Source: Seriola aureovittata
Taxonomy: Eukaryota > Chordata > Actinopteri > Carangiformes > Carangidae
Assembly (NCBI RefSeq): GCF_021018895.1
Contig: NC_079376.1
Coordinates: forward strand, 25,316,001-25,380,000
Length of the DNA: 64,000 bases
Direction of reading: 5' to 3'
A program made the position numbers and the translations under genes. The notes under the pieces are model-generated. The model was not told where the DNA came from. It saw only the letters and a program-made list of their open reading frames with translations, and did no database searches. Positions 33,301 to 42,971 of the stretch are shown here, one piece after another; the stretch's first letter is position 1, and every line of letters begins with the position of its first letter.

Positions 33301-34115
33301 AGCCCTTACAATTTGACATCTTGAGGTGGATGACTTTAAAATGTCAAATAAGTGTAAAAAATATGGGGCATTTTTAAAGATGAACATTCCCAAAGCTAAA
33401 AGACAAACCATTACACCCTGGCTGCCAGTAGTATTTGGTTAGAGGAGGCAGTGCTTAGAATCCAGAAGTGTCTGGCAGAAATGGAGCAAAGAACTAAAAC
33501 AAGGTCTGATGTTCACCATTATTGTTTGGAATCTTAACATGCTTATATTTACTAATTAGTACTAAATACAAAGTACAACTGGGCCTGATGGAAATGTCTT
33601 TAGTTTGTGTATTTGGTCATAAACCAAAGTTTTGACCTGATGATGGTAGAGATCAAAATTTCATGGCAATCAGTAGTAACAAAGAAAGAATAGTTGAATC
33701 ATTGCATACTCTTTTTACTTCCTGTTCCTTGTCTTTATTATATCAAGTCATGCAGATGTTTAGAGCACCAGAGAGAAAACATCTTCACTGTGCTCCACTG
33801 CACAAGAGTGAAGCTTGAGTTTTGTATTGAAGTGGTTGAAAGCATTGAATGCACATCAAAATTGCATAAAAAATGTTTTGATCGACTCAAGTGAGAGACC
33901 TAAGTCATAGTTAGCAGTGTCAGTGATTATTGTGTATTGGTGTCTCCACTGCCCTGCTTAAACCTGATGACTTTCCCCCTGCAGAAGTGAATGGAGTGAA
34001 GAAGACTCGACCAAAAAAGGCTGACCCCAAATCCAGACTAGTGGAGATGGGGACCCAGACTTCACCTGGACTTGCCAAGAGATCCAGAGGCAGACCCAAG
34101 AAAACCAGCACTTAA
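21185..34115 (+). CDS. vrk1: Vaccinia-related kinase 1 (VRK1), twelve coding exons
   Basis: VRK1 is a nuclear Ser/Thr kinase that phosphorylates BAF (BANF1), histone H3 and transcription factors and acts in cell-cycle progression and nuclear-envelope dynamics. Coding exons: 21185-21344, 21967-22022, 23884-23953, 24559-24646, 24995-25103, 26726-26818, 27552-27684, 28608-28728, 29573-29631, 30480-30649, 32489-32576 and 33985-34115. They join in phase to 1278 bases, 425 residues plus stop, slightly longer than mammalian VRK1 (396). Visible motifs are the glycine loop GQGGFG (44-49), Lys71 in VIKV, Glu83, the catalytic loop HADIKASN with Asp177, and DYG with Asp197; these numbers equal the mammalian ones. 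The C-terminal tail (from about 354) is basic, with KKKRVTKKK and RGRPKK. The ATG is the first base of its exon. All introns are GT-AG. Confidence 0.96.
21967..22022 (+). CDS. vrk1: vrk1 coding exon 2 (residues 54-72)
   Basis: Ends in RYVIKV with the ATP-anchoring Lys71. Acceptor CTCTAG; donor GTG|GTAAGT; phase 0 at the end. Confidence 0.95.
23884..23953 (+). CDS. vrk1: vrk1 coding exon 3 (residues 73-95)
   Basis: [15 protein letters not shown] carries Glu83 of helix C, the partner of Lys71. Acceptor CCACAG; donor CTGA|GTAAGC. Confidence 0.95.
24559..24646 (+). CDS. vrk1: vrk1 coding exon 4 (residues 96-124)
   Basis: Encodes [17 protein letters not shown], the VRK-family region after helix C. 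Acceptor CTGCAG; donor AAAAG|GTAAGG. Confidence 0.95.
24995..25103 (+). CDS. vrk1: vrk1 coding exon 5 (residues 125-161)
   Basis: [13 protein letters not shown] spans the hinge. The gatekeeper position 131 is Ile, whereas human VRK1 has Met. The donor CTG|GTTGGT is weak, but the next exon continues in frame with the conserved LDILEYIH. Confidence 0.92.
26338..26633 (+). repeat. Dispersed repeat B, copy in vrk1 intron
   Basis: Runs from GTTTTATTTGAAGTGTTGATCC to ATATAGAACC and matches 45170-45580 block by block, lacking a central segment that contains two CCAAT-type motifs. It ends about 90 bases before a coding exon. Confidence 0.75.
26726..26818 (+). CDS. vrk1: vrk1 coding exon 6 (residues 162-192)
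   Basis: Contains the catalytic loop HADIKASN with the proton-acceptor Asp177 and Lys179. Thirty-one codons, symmetric phase 0. Confidence 0.96.
27552..27684 (+). CDS. vrk1: vrk1 coding exon 7 (residues 193-236)
   Basis: [12 protein letters not shown] holds the metal-binding Asp197; the activation segment [18 protein letters not shown] follows. The donor is GGAGCAT|GTAGGT. Confidence 0.95.
28608..28728 (+). CDS. vrk1: vrk1 coding exon 8 (residues 237-276)
   Basis: [18 protein letters not shown] and LPWED correspond to kinase helices F and G. Acceptor CTCCAG|CTGCATG; donor ATCAA|GTGAGA. Confidence 0.95.
29090..29340 (+). repeat. Dispersed repeat D, copy in vrk1 intron
   Basis: Shares ACATTAGCATxAxCAGCTGTTTACTTA, GAAATGTTGxxAGTTCAGCATCAA and TTCACCAAxAGCTGT with 40670-40985. 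Confidence 0.6.
29573..29631 (+). CDS. vrk1: vrk1 coding exon 9 (residues 277-296)
   Basis: [19 protein letters not shown], helix H region. Acceptor TTACAG; donor CCAG|GTGAGA. Confidence 0.94.
30480..30649 (+). CDS. vrk1: vrk1 coding exon 10 (residues 297-353)
   Basis: Ends the kinase fold ([31 protein letters not shown]) and begins the flexible tail. Acceptor TTGCAG; donor CTCAG|GTCAGC. Confidence 0.95.
30895..31198 (-). repeat. Dispersed repeat N, copy in vrk1 intron
   Basis: Reverse orientation copy of the family at 6420: ATGCCTCCATGATGGCGACA at one end, then TCCCATTCTCATGG, TTGGTGGTCAAAGGTCAAGG and CCTCACAAAACAC. It contains a perfect AGGTCA-CGG-TGACCT palindrome at 31073-31087. Confidence 0.75.
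32489..32576 (+). CDS. vrk1: vrk1 coding exon 11 (residues 354-382)
   Basis: Basic-acidic tail [17 protein letters not shown] then KKKRVTKKK, a likely nuclear localisation signal. A pyrimidine-rich acceptor tract precedes CTCCAG. Confidence 0.93.
32815..33200. repeat. Dispersed repeat E, copy in vrk1 intron
   Basis: Shares phrases such as AAAACACTGAATAAA, AGTTTCAC, CCAGACGTTCA and TTATCCACAGxGGTCTCCTC with 55120-55580. Boundaries are vague. Confidence 0.5.
33985..34115 (+). CDS. vrk1: vrk1 coding exon 12 (residues 383-425, stop)
   Basis: Tail [17 protein letters not shown] ending [13 protein letters not shown] and a TAA stop at 34113-34115. The RGRPKK block looks like an AT-hook. Confidence 0.94.
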
Positions 34116-34140
34116 GCATCCAGCTGTGCCTGCACTCCTC

Positions 34141-34204
34141 CCTCCATCCTCCTGTCTTTCCTCTGCCTCCTCCCTCCATCCTCCTGTCTTTCCTCTGCCT
34201 CTTA
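34141..34204 (+). repeat. 32-bp tandem duplication in the vrk1 3' UTR
   Basis: Two adjacent copies (34141-34172 and 34173-34204) of a C/T-rich unit, almost identical; the second copy differs only at its end. Confidence 0.9.
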
Positions 34205-34310
34205 AAACTGGACTTTTTCAAGTTTTATATGGTGTTATTTTCTAACTGTTATGCACTGATAATGGTTGATGTTTGATTTTATTTGGTGTACTTAAAGTCA
34301 GAGCCATTGT

Positions 34311-34316
34311 AATAAA
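34311..34316 (+). terminator. vrk1: vrk1 poly(A) signal
   Basis: AATAAA about 195 bases after the stop codon, followed by a T/G-rich stretch (TGTCCATGTTTTGTC) that suits the downstream cleavage element. Confidence 0.8.
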
Positions 34317-35379
34317 GAAGAAATGAAATTGTCCATGTTTTGTCTTTAATGAAACCTCACTATTTATTTATAGGAAGTAAGTAAGTAAACTATGTAGAAT
34401 GCCTCTCAAAACCAGGATTACAAGGTGTTGTATAGTGAGAACAAGAGCTAAAAAAAGAGATAAAAACCCAATAATGGTTCTCATCAACAAAGCACAAATA
34501 AATAATTTATCAGGCATTAATGAATCCATCAGTAAATGAATGTGTCCAGCAACGACAGCTGCTCTATTTGAAAGAAGTAAACATGTCTCACTTCTAATTT
34601 CATCTCGCTTCTAAATCACTTTGGATAAAAGTGAAAAATGCTGAATGAGTAAATGTAATGTTGAGGTGAATCTGATTACAGGGAGTTTTTCAGTGAGGAA
34701 ACAGCAACACCAGCTGTGACACATTTACTTATGTACTCAAACATTACACGTGAATGTGACACTGAGTCAGACCTTCGACAGATTAAATGCGCCATCGCTG
34801 AGATCAGTTGATCAGCTCAGCTAATGTAAGAGGAGACAGGATGACGATCATATTCTCTAAACAGACTCAGTCAGATCTCTGTCCTCCTGTCCTCCTCTGT
34901 CCTGCTGCTCGGACGTCACATTCCTGACGGATACTTTTCAAGTTGTTGTGAAACTTGTGTCAAATCATCAGAGAAACATTTCACACATGAGGAGCTGCTG
35001 ACAGGCTGTCCATTTTCCTTCCATCCACCCCTGTCCTAAAGCTTATGGACCATCCCTGGTGGGACCCCCCCACCTTCCTCATTAACTCCCAACAGGCTGT
35101 CCCTGCCCGCCCCGCCCCCTTCCTTCCCCATGGAGGAAGACATCTCCACCAATGTTAGTGTTGTGACGGCCCACGGGGGCCCCTGTGGCGGCCCCCGTGG
35201 CGGCTGGTGGCTTGCCATCGATTGTTCCAGCCTCTTCAAGAGTAAAGAGCCCCCCACCTGGCTTTTCCCTCCAAACTCCCCACCCCCACCCTTGCCATCC
35301 AGACACTGACCTTGGGGCCGTCACAGCCACAGTCTCACAGTAGGAGGCAGTAGTACATAATGACAGCAAATGAATGTAG

Positions 35380-35424
35380 GTGTGTGTGTGTGTGTGTGGT
35401 GGTGGTGGTGGGGGTGGGGGGGTG
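35380..35424 (+). repeat. (TG)n passing into (GGT)n and G runs
   Basis: TG units, then GGT units, then runs of five and seven G: a candidate G-quadruplex on the + strand. Confidence 0.8.
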
Positions 35425-36133
35425 AGGTTGAAGAGATGGAGGGGAGAAGGGATAGCACTTAAACACAACATCTTTTCTGCTTGCAGAGAGACGGACACAT
35501 TTTTCACCCCGGCTGGCCTTCTTCATTTTGCATGGATGTGTTATCCACTGGCTGGGCTGGCAGGTAGTTGTTGCCCATGTGTTTGCCGTGGTTGGCCCCA
35601 GATTGGCGAGGCGGCGGCGCGTTAAAGCCTCACAGCAGTGGCCTAACCACCGCTCTCATGATACAGATGCCAACCCTCCCCGGGACCAAGCGCCAATAAC
35701 TCAATAACAGTTTCCTCGACCAGTGGGTTTCCTGTGTTTGGGACAATTGTCAGTATTTTGGTGGCGTGGGGCAGAAACTGAAGGGTGAGGTACAGGGAGG
35801 GCAGGATTCATGCAGGGTCCAAAAGTTCACAAATACAGGAAAAGTCAACTTGGATTGTTTCCATCTATTCTGTGCTTGAAGTCATGGATGTGAATGACGA
35901 GCCAGCACTAGTGTAGTGCTTAGTTGTATCACTTTGCTGATATCAGGCTGATTCTATTCAATATTTATCTGTTAAATGTACAAAAAAAAAAACCAAATCC
36001 TAAATCCTACTTTTTCGAAAGTGGTTGAGACCAGATGTGCAATGTGTGTATAGTTTGCTAGCCACCATAAGTTACAGGGTACATGTCAGTTGCCTTAATT
36101 GCATCCATGTTTCCCTCCTTGTATCCCCCCCCC

Positions 36134-36134
<1 letters not shown>

Positions 36135-36169
<35 letters not shown>
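36135..36169. repeat. (CA)n microsatellite
   Basis: Seventeen CA units after a C run, followed by a threefold AGAGCGCAC-type repeat. Confidence 0.92.
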
Positions 36170-36172
<3 letters not shown>

Positions 36173-36739
36173 CGCACAGAGCGCACAGCAGAGCCAGACA
36201 CAGAACCAGGTGAAGTAAAGATAACTGGAGAGTTGACGAACTATCACTGAACTTAACTGTGTGTGTGCAATAAGTGCAATAAAACGTAAGAGGCCTTCAG
36301 AAAAAGAACTTCATCAAACCACCTGTTCAACAAACTAAAATAAAAGAGATATTTTCATCTGTTTTGTTGCTGTCCCTGTGTCTTTTACACAACAACATCG
36401 CTCTGGTTAAGGTAATAGCAAATTGTTATGGCCTCGTAATAATAGAGAGTCTCCTTAACATTATAATGCTAACACAACAACCACAACTGGATATGGTAGT
36501 GTCCATGTACGTTTCCTTAACCCGCTTAATGCACAATTTGAAATTGTGAACTTAAAACGAATTTAGAAACGTGTGAATTTAAAAAAATAAATAAAAATAA
36601 GCCCACCTCATGTGAGCTTATTTTTATTTTAATTGTTGGTGGTTTTTCAGACTAGTCAACAAAGCAACATTTCAGAGAATATTGCTTTCAAGTCGTGGTG
36701 CCTGGCTCCAGGGAACCAGTTCCAACCAGAAGGCAGACG

Positions 36740-37015
36740 GCAATAGAAATCAGACTACAAGTTTAACTGGAATGATATCGCGCCTCCATGTTGCGCAAGA
36801 AACTGCAATGGAAACCTGGCTGTTTTCTCAGGAGTTGGTGGAGACCAAAATCGGAGCTAAAAGGAACCATCAGATGAACACAAACACCGCTCCGAACCTA
36901 TGCTAATGTTGCTCTGTCTGTGTCTGCAGGAGGTCTAAATAGGCAACTGTTTGCTACCACATTAGAAATAGCAACTTATTGAGGTGATAATATGTAAAAC
37001 TCATGCAGCTTTAAA
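36740..37015 (+). repeat. Dispersed repeat C, copy 2
   Basis: Matches 18905-19165, with TTTTCTCAGGAGTTGGTGGA, GAGCTAAAAG, AATGTTGCTCTGTCTG and CATGCAGCTTTAAAG in the same order. Confidence 0.6.
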
Positions 37016-38540
37016 GTTTCTGATTTCAGCTGACAGACTGCTCAAAAACAAAAGTAGTCTGCTGTGAACTGTTCACTGAATCACACCAATATCTAGGATC
37101 TTATAGTGTTGACAGTTTGAAGAATACGTGTATTTATTGTCTCTTTGGTGCCTGTTATGACACAGAGAATTAGCTATAAGAAGGTAAACAAAGTCACTTC
37201 TCTTTTCATTGTGTTTAAATCTAAATGATAAGGACTTCTTTGTCTTGCGCCGGTGAATAATGTGCTGTGTCAGTGGCCTCCTATGTCTTCTCTCCACATT
37301 CCCTGGCTCCTCAATTGTCACAGCCTCGACAGTAAATCTGCATTTCACCCTCCACCCTCACCTGAAAACAGAAACTCGCTGTATTTCATCCACCTTCCAC
37401 CCTTAAAAAAAAAAATAGAATAAAAACTCTTCAACAGTCGCAATCATCCACACCTACCTCCTCCTGAAACTCCCAGATGAAAAGATGCAATGGAAATTTC
37501 ACTCTGTTTGTGCTGTAATTGAGCCCTCCCTCTCCCTTTTTCGTCAAAAATCAGACCCCCTCTCCCAAAAGACAAAAAAAAACACACACAAAAATATGCC
37601 CACTGTTTCCAGGTGTGTGAGGGGGAGAGGGGGTGTGTGCGGGTGAAGTTACGGTACATTTGCCATTCTAGTTGTGTGTAAATATTAAAAGCAGCAGGTT
37701 CCTGGCGTGAGGAGAAGCCAGCCAAAGCGGCGGCACTAAGACAGGCATCCTTATCGGTATTGTGTTCAGTCTCCGGCGTGCTCCTGCTGTTTGTAATCTG
37801 CAGCCGCCACTGTGAGCAAAACTGGACAGGCATTTATTGTCCCAGCAGGAGGACGCTTGACAAGAGAATGTTAAACACTCTGCTACCTGAAATTCTCAAA
37901 AGGCGATATCAGACGTGATAAAATGTACACACACATTTAATTTCATCTTTTCTTCCCTTCTGTTTTTTTATTTTCTTTTTTTTTTCAGGGAAGGGACAGG
38001 CAGCAGACACATGGGAACTTAGGGAAAAGTGTGAACAGTTTTTCACTGTTGTCTATTCTCCTTGTTGTGAAGGCATCATGAGGGAGGAAGACCAGGACCA
38101 GGAGTGTCAACATCTGTCCTCAGATCCTCGGGGCGATGGACTGCAGGAGGGGGGTCACCCGCAGGTCACATGGGAAAGCTGATTTCTTGCTGGCGAAGGT
38201 GTTGACGAGGAAAGAACATGTCTTCATCAGCGCTCACACACTCCCTCTGTACACTGGAAACTGTAAACTGGAGGTCGATGACACGCAGGACGCAGTTACT
38301 TCTGGGTTTTTTTGTCACATTGATGTTGCTGGTGACAACATGTATAACAGGTCTTTTTAACAAAGGGGGTAAGGTGTATGATGCAGTGTTTAACAAATGA
38401 TTTAAAAGAGAACAATGACAATAAAAACTGTCAGTTAATGACCAGACGCACCAAAATGCCATTAACTCCAGTAGCGTCCAAATCAAAGGAACCAAGAAAA
38501 ATACTGACAGAAAACTTAACATACGTACGTGTATATTTTA
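37016..38540. other. Gene-free stretch
   Basis: A repeat-poor, GC-richer block at 37680-37860 stands out from its AT-rich surroundings; otherwise nothing is recognised. Confidence 0.35.
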
Positions 38541-38544
38541 TACA

Positions 38545-39080
38545 TGTAGCAGCATAGAGGGCGCTGCTATTGATTGCCAGCTGGTAGCTGATAATTGGTC
38601 CAGCTTGGTATAAAAGTGGCAGCCTGTCACCTCCTCTTTGTCATGCGCTCCCCCCCCATTGCGTCATTTCCGGACCAGACGATTGTGTGCTGTGTCCTGG
38701 GATTGTGGGTGATTTCACATTGTGTGTGCTTGCCACGTGTGTTTGAGTGTTTTGATTATTTTGTCCTTAATATTATTTAGTATTTGGTAGACCCCCCCCT
38801 CCTCTCACTAGTTCCCGCTCACACCTGTAGGCCTCAGCTCCTGAACCTTGTTTTCCCTTTTTCTTTATTGTTTTGTATGGCTGGAGTTTATAGCCTTTTT
38901 ATAATAATATTGTAATAAAGTAAACCTTGTTGTAAGTACGTGGAATCGCGTCTTGTGCCTTGAGTATAACGAACCTGTGTGTCCCATTAACTGATAATGG
39001 TGAATAATTCCTCGGGTGAAATTCCCAAGGTGGCGTTGTCAGGCAATTAAAATAGAATAGAATTTGACGCCGCGACATAC
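38545..39080 (+). mobile_element. Possible solo LTR
   Basis: Begins TGTAGCAGCATAGAGG, has a TATA box TATAAAAG (38609-38616), a C/T-rich leader, and an AATAAA signal (38914-38919) about 305 bases later, followed by TG-rich sequence and TTGCGTxx-like GC-rich motifs ending TTGACGCCGCGACA. This promoter-to-poly(A) layout within 0.5 kb of gene-free DNA suits an LTR. No second copy or internal coding region is in the window, and the edges are uncertain. Confidence 0.42.
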
Positions 39081-40669
39081 ATATACTTGTTTGTGTATGG
39101 AGTGTATGGGGACAAATGAAGATGAGATGTTTTGCTCATTAGAACTAAGTTGACATTAGCTAACTAAGCTAAGAGTCTCCTCATGCTGCTGTATGGGTTA
39201 AGGAAGATTTGTCGAGCTCTTTGATACTCGGCTCACGACAGAAGATGAGGTGACCACACACTGCACAGGTGTCATTCACACCTCGCTCAATTCCATTCAT
39301 ATACCAGCTAATCTGATTGCGTTCTGATTGCACCATGTTCAGTCTAGTACGCCAACTGTGAACGAGTAAGCTAACTTCTACACTGACACATTTTATTATC
39401 TCGGTAGTTTTTTTTTCTTTTAGGCCCTGTGTGATAATGTTGCATTGATACCACTTTACAATACTAGTGCACTAATACTATAATAATAATATAATAGCAT
39501 CTGCACTAAGGTGAGCATGACAGGAAGAAGCGCTAATTAGACAGCGTATTCTCACCTCTTGTCTTGTTAATGCAATGATGGCTGAAGCTCACCACCACCA
39601 TCTGCCATATAGCGCCTTTAAGGTGACTGTAGGATTTTAATTTAGGTTCTGGGTAAGGGAAGAATCAGGTAAAGAGATCTAAAATAATATTGATGTGTGG
39701 GGACTGGATGTGGTAGCATCACTGGTCTATTGTCAGTGGCTTTCACATGATTGTAATGTGGAGACGACCCTTATCTATGATGACACTGGTTCTGTCCCAT
39801 GTTGTCTGGGCAAACCCTGCAACCACGAGGTTCTCTACCACTGAAGTGGCCGCCTCATGACACCACTCAAACCCACTTGGGCCACAGCCCTGACCCATCT
39901 TGTCCTATCATGGGTGGCTTTGTGTGGATGTACTGGGCAGGACAGTAAAGTCATAGGTTTCACAGCAGAGACATTCCTCTGCACTGATTTGGCAGTGTGA
40001 ACGATGGCTCTTAAATTAGGTCACAGCGACTAATGGATGTCATGCTGGGTGTGCCATTAAGAGAAAATAAACCTATGTGGACATATTTATTAAGCAATTT
40101 GCACCTCGGGCCATAGAACATACATTACAGGCTAATCAGGGAAGCTAGCACACTGCACTGTCTGACCATTCTTCAGGTTTAAGTAAATGTCATGCTGTAT
40201 TATTTCTTCTTACAGGGGTTCAGTCAAATGTGGCTGTCATGCCACTGTAAATTTACACTTGCCTCGACAGCAAAAGCCTCCTAAAACTTTCCAAATAGCT
40301 TCAGTTTTCAGATTCCACCCAAAATGACATATTTTTGTAGGCTAACTTGGATGTTAGCGTCACCCTGGTTCCCTCCACAAAAAGCCAATGGGATCTGTCC
40401 ATTGTCTTTTAGATTATTACAGAAAATAAACAACAGTTTATAATAGTGAGTCACTAATGAACACCACTTGATGATGTTTGAAGCCTAAATACAATCTGCA
40501 GAAGTAAAAAGCTAATGTTAGGCTATAAACCAAATACACCACAGTCACATAACTTCAGTGTCAACACCACTAAACTTTGATTTAGCTCTGACCTCTTCTA
40601 CAAAAGCCTTTCCTCTGACATAGTGACAGTTTGTACCTGAATCTCTGCAACTGAAGTGGCAGTGGCAAA
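39081..40669. other. Gene-free stretch with repeat D material
   Basis: A partial repeat D relative (CTCTTGTCTTGTTAATGCAA, then GATGGCTGAAGCTCACCAC and CGCCTTTAAGG) lies at about 39550-39630. No exon seen. Confidence 0.4.
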
Positions 40670-40985
40670 GGTTTTGCTATTGCTACATAGCTAACGTTAG
40701 CATTAGCAGCTGTTTACTTACCAGTCTAGAGGAAATGTTGTGAGTTCAGCATCAAACCTCATTCATTTACTCACCAACAGCTGTCTCCAGAGGTGGAAAG
40801 AAACACTAATGTTAACTCTTGTCTCGTGTAGCACTGCTCAGAGGACGTATCATAACCTCTTTTATTATAAAGACAATGATGGCCGAAGCTCTTACCAAGT
40901 GACAATCTCCACCACATGCTCCTGACAAGAAACCACGTTTGGCAGCAAACTTACAAATAGCCCCTTTAAGAGGGAAAGTACGATT
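40670..40985 (+). repeat. Dispersed repeat D, copy 2
   Basis: Matches 29090-29340 and continues with GACAATGATGGCCGAAGCTC and AATAGCCCCTTTAAG, shared with 39550-39630. Confidence 0.6.
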
Positions 40986-41151
40986 GAAAAACAAGGATTT
41001 TTCCTTTAATCTGTCTCTGCATTCTATATTTTCCTTACAGACTTCACAGTTCAGCTCTTCATACAGTATAGCTGCTCTCTGACATCTCTTTCCTCTAACA
41101 CTTCACACAGACAATGAAAGGGTGGGGCAGTTATTCCAGGGGGAGCCTGTT

Positions 41152-41172
41152 TTCTCCCCCCCCCCCCCCCCA
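41152..41172. repeat. Poly-C tract
   Basis: About twenty C in a row on the + strand. Confidence 0.9.
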
Positions 41173-41739
41173 GATGTCTGGAAGTAGTGACAGGGTCCGG
41201 CAGGTAGACTGGCCCCAGGCAGCGCTCTCCCTGACCAGGGCTGTGGTGTTGTAGCTGAGAGGAGGAGGATGGCTTCTGCTGCAGGGGGAGGGGGGTGGAG
41301 ATGCCTGTCTGTTGTCCACAGGGAAGTTGTGCTCATTCAGTGAACACTGAGGGCCGGTGGGGAGCCCCGGGCAATGTCCCACACTGGGGCCACAGAACAA
41401 TGTTGTGGTGAAAGTCTCTGGGTTCAGGTACATAAGAGTTGCGGTCAAGTGAACAACAGATCCTGCCAGACCTTTCCTTTTGTCCTCAGATCATCTGATC
41501 GGCATTCTTTTATCTTAATTATAATTTTACACAATTAATCCAGCAGCTGGAATTCCTTTGTCAAACATGGATGTATTGTAATACATGTATTATAATGCAT
41601 CAATACGCACTTCCTCAATATTTTCACATATCTCTGAACTGGTCTCATTCATATTCGATTCATATTGCTTTCAAATGAACCTTTTTATAGTTTCTTATGA
41701 GTGTCTAACAAAGCATTAAACTGTGTTATCGTAAGGAGA

Positions 41740-42080
41740 CATCAAAGCGGATCTCGCTTTACTTCTTTAATCACTGCATGTCCCACATGAGCATTGAGGA
41801 GGGCCGTGCAATGAGCCGCAGTGACACGAGAGGAAAGTTTCAAACCTCTGCATGAAACTGTTACAGCAGCTCGCCATTCTCGCTCTCTGGCCTTGATGCC
41901 AGCGCCCGCTTCCTTCCTTCTCACCCAGTAGCTGCACACTCTGATGCCACTGATAGGTCGTAATTAAATGAGCGAGGCTGGTTCTCTGCCCTGTAAACCA
42001 GCTCTCCCGGGCCCAACACTACATGGAAATTCAGGATCCACTTTCAGATGTCGGCCTGGAAAACACACTCGCTCCCAGGC
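41740..42080. promoter_or_regulatory. Candidate conserved non-coding element
   Basis: Repeat-free, GC-balanced block in a gene desert with a TAATTAAAT homeodomain-type core (41961) and CATGxxxxTGTTACAGCAG-like unique sequence. Called on composition and absence of repeats only. Confidence 0.25.
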
Positions 42081-42766
42081 CGCACTATGTGTGTGTGCGC
42101 GCACTTGAACATGGTATCATTGGATTTGGGGAATACACATAATAAATCTTTTAACTTCAATATTTTCTCCCACAAATGAATGCAGATGTGTGTGTATGAT
42201 CTGTGCTTGAGACGTGGGCCTGATCTTCATGGTTTATTTATTTGAGAAGAAAAAAAAATCTGGTCGTTCATTTGGGAATTTTTGTACAACATTCAAAAAT
42301 GTCTCGCAGCTTCAAAAATATCTCATTTTACAATTATTTCAGGACACATACTTACCATATATTTATAGACTTTCAAGTGTTTCATTATAATATATGAATA
42401 CATTGATAAATATGTTAAAAAGCTCTAATAAATTAATCAATAAAATTAGCATTTAGATTATGCAGTATAGAGTAAGTGTAAGTCAGAGTAAGTGAAGATC
42501 GGTACCTGTGTGTTAAAGTGGTTATTTGATACAATGGAGTATTAGGGCCACATTGAGGGAAAAAAAAAAAACTGAAATGAGAAAAAAATCATAATATTTC
42601 AGGAAAAAAGTCACAATATTATGAGAATAAAGTTGTAATTGTAGGTTGTGTGTTGTTTTAGAGGGAAATATCAGAAGCTTTAAAATGAAGAAAGTGGAAC
42701 ATCCTGTGAAATTCTACTTTAGCAGAGGTTTCACAAATAAGGAGAAACTTCATCTTCTGGCTCATC

Positions 42767-42811
42767 AGCATCATCATCATCATCATCATCGTCATCATCA
42801 TCATCATCATC
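42767..42811. repeat. (CAT)n microsatellite
   Basis: Fifteen trinucleotides with one CGT interruption. The apparent polyhistidine frame is a by-product. Confidence 0.93.
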
Positions 42812-42971
42812 AGGACACTGAAAAGATTGTGAAGAAAGGGCTGCGATATTCTATTATTACATTTTTAATTCTCATAATATTCCGACTTTATTCTCAAAAT
42901 TTCAGATTTCTTTTTTTTTGTTATAAATGTGGCCTTAATACTCTGTTGTACGTCACCGTGTCCAGAGATTG

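Larger units (their letters stand above)
34116..34335 (+). other. vrk1: vrk1 3' untranslated region
   Basis: About 200 bases from the stop to just beyond the poly(A) signal. It opens with a duplicated pyrimidine-rich block. Confidence 0.75.
34336..36700. other. Gene-free vrk1 downstream flank
   Basis: No exon recognised. It contains a G-rich tract (35388-35424), a CA microsatellite (36135-36169) and GC-rich unique sequence at 35100-35330. Confidence 0.45.

Noticed and set aside
21185..34115. Viral kinase origin for the VRK gene
   Set aside because: The family name refers to similarity with a poxvirus kinase. The twelve-exon structure and residue numbering identify the cellular VRK1 gene.
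35082..35507. - strand open frame of 141 codons
   Set aside because: Low-complexity peptide produced by CA and GT repeats and G-rich DNA; no splice signals or homologous motifs.
37444..37833. - strand frame of 129 codons
   Set aside because: No domain, no splice context, and composition follows the surrounding DNA; the underlying block may be a conserved non-coding element instead.
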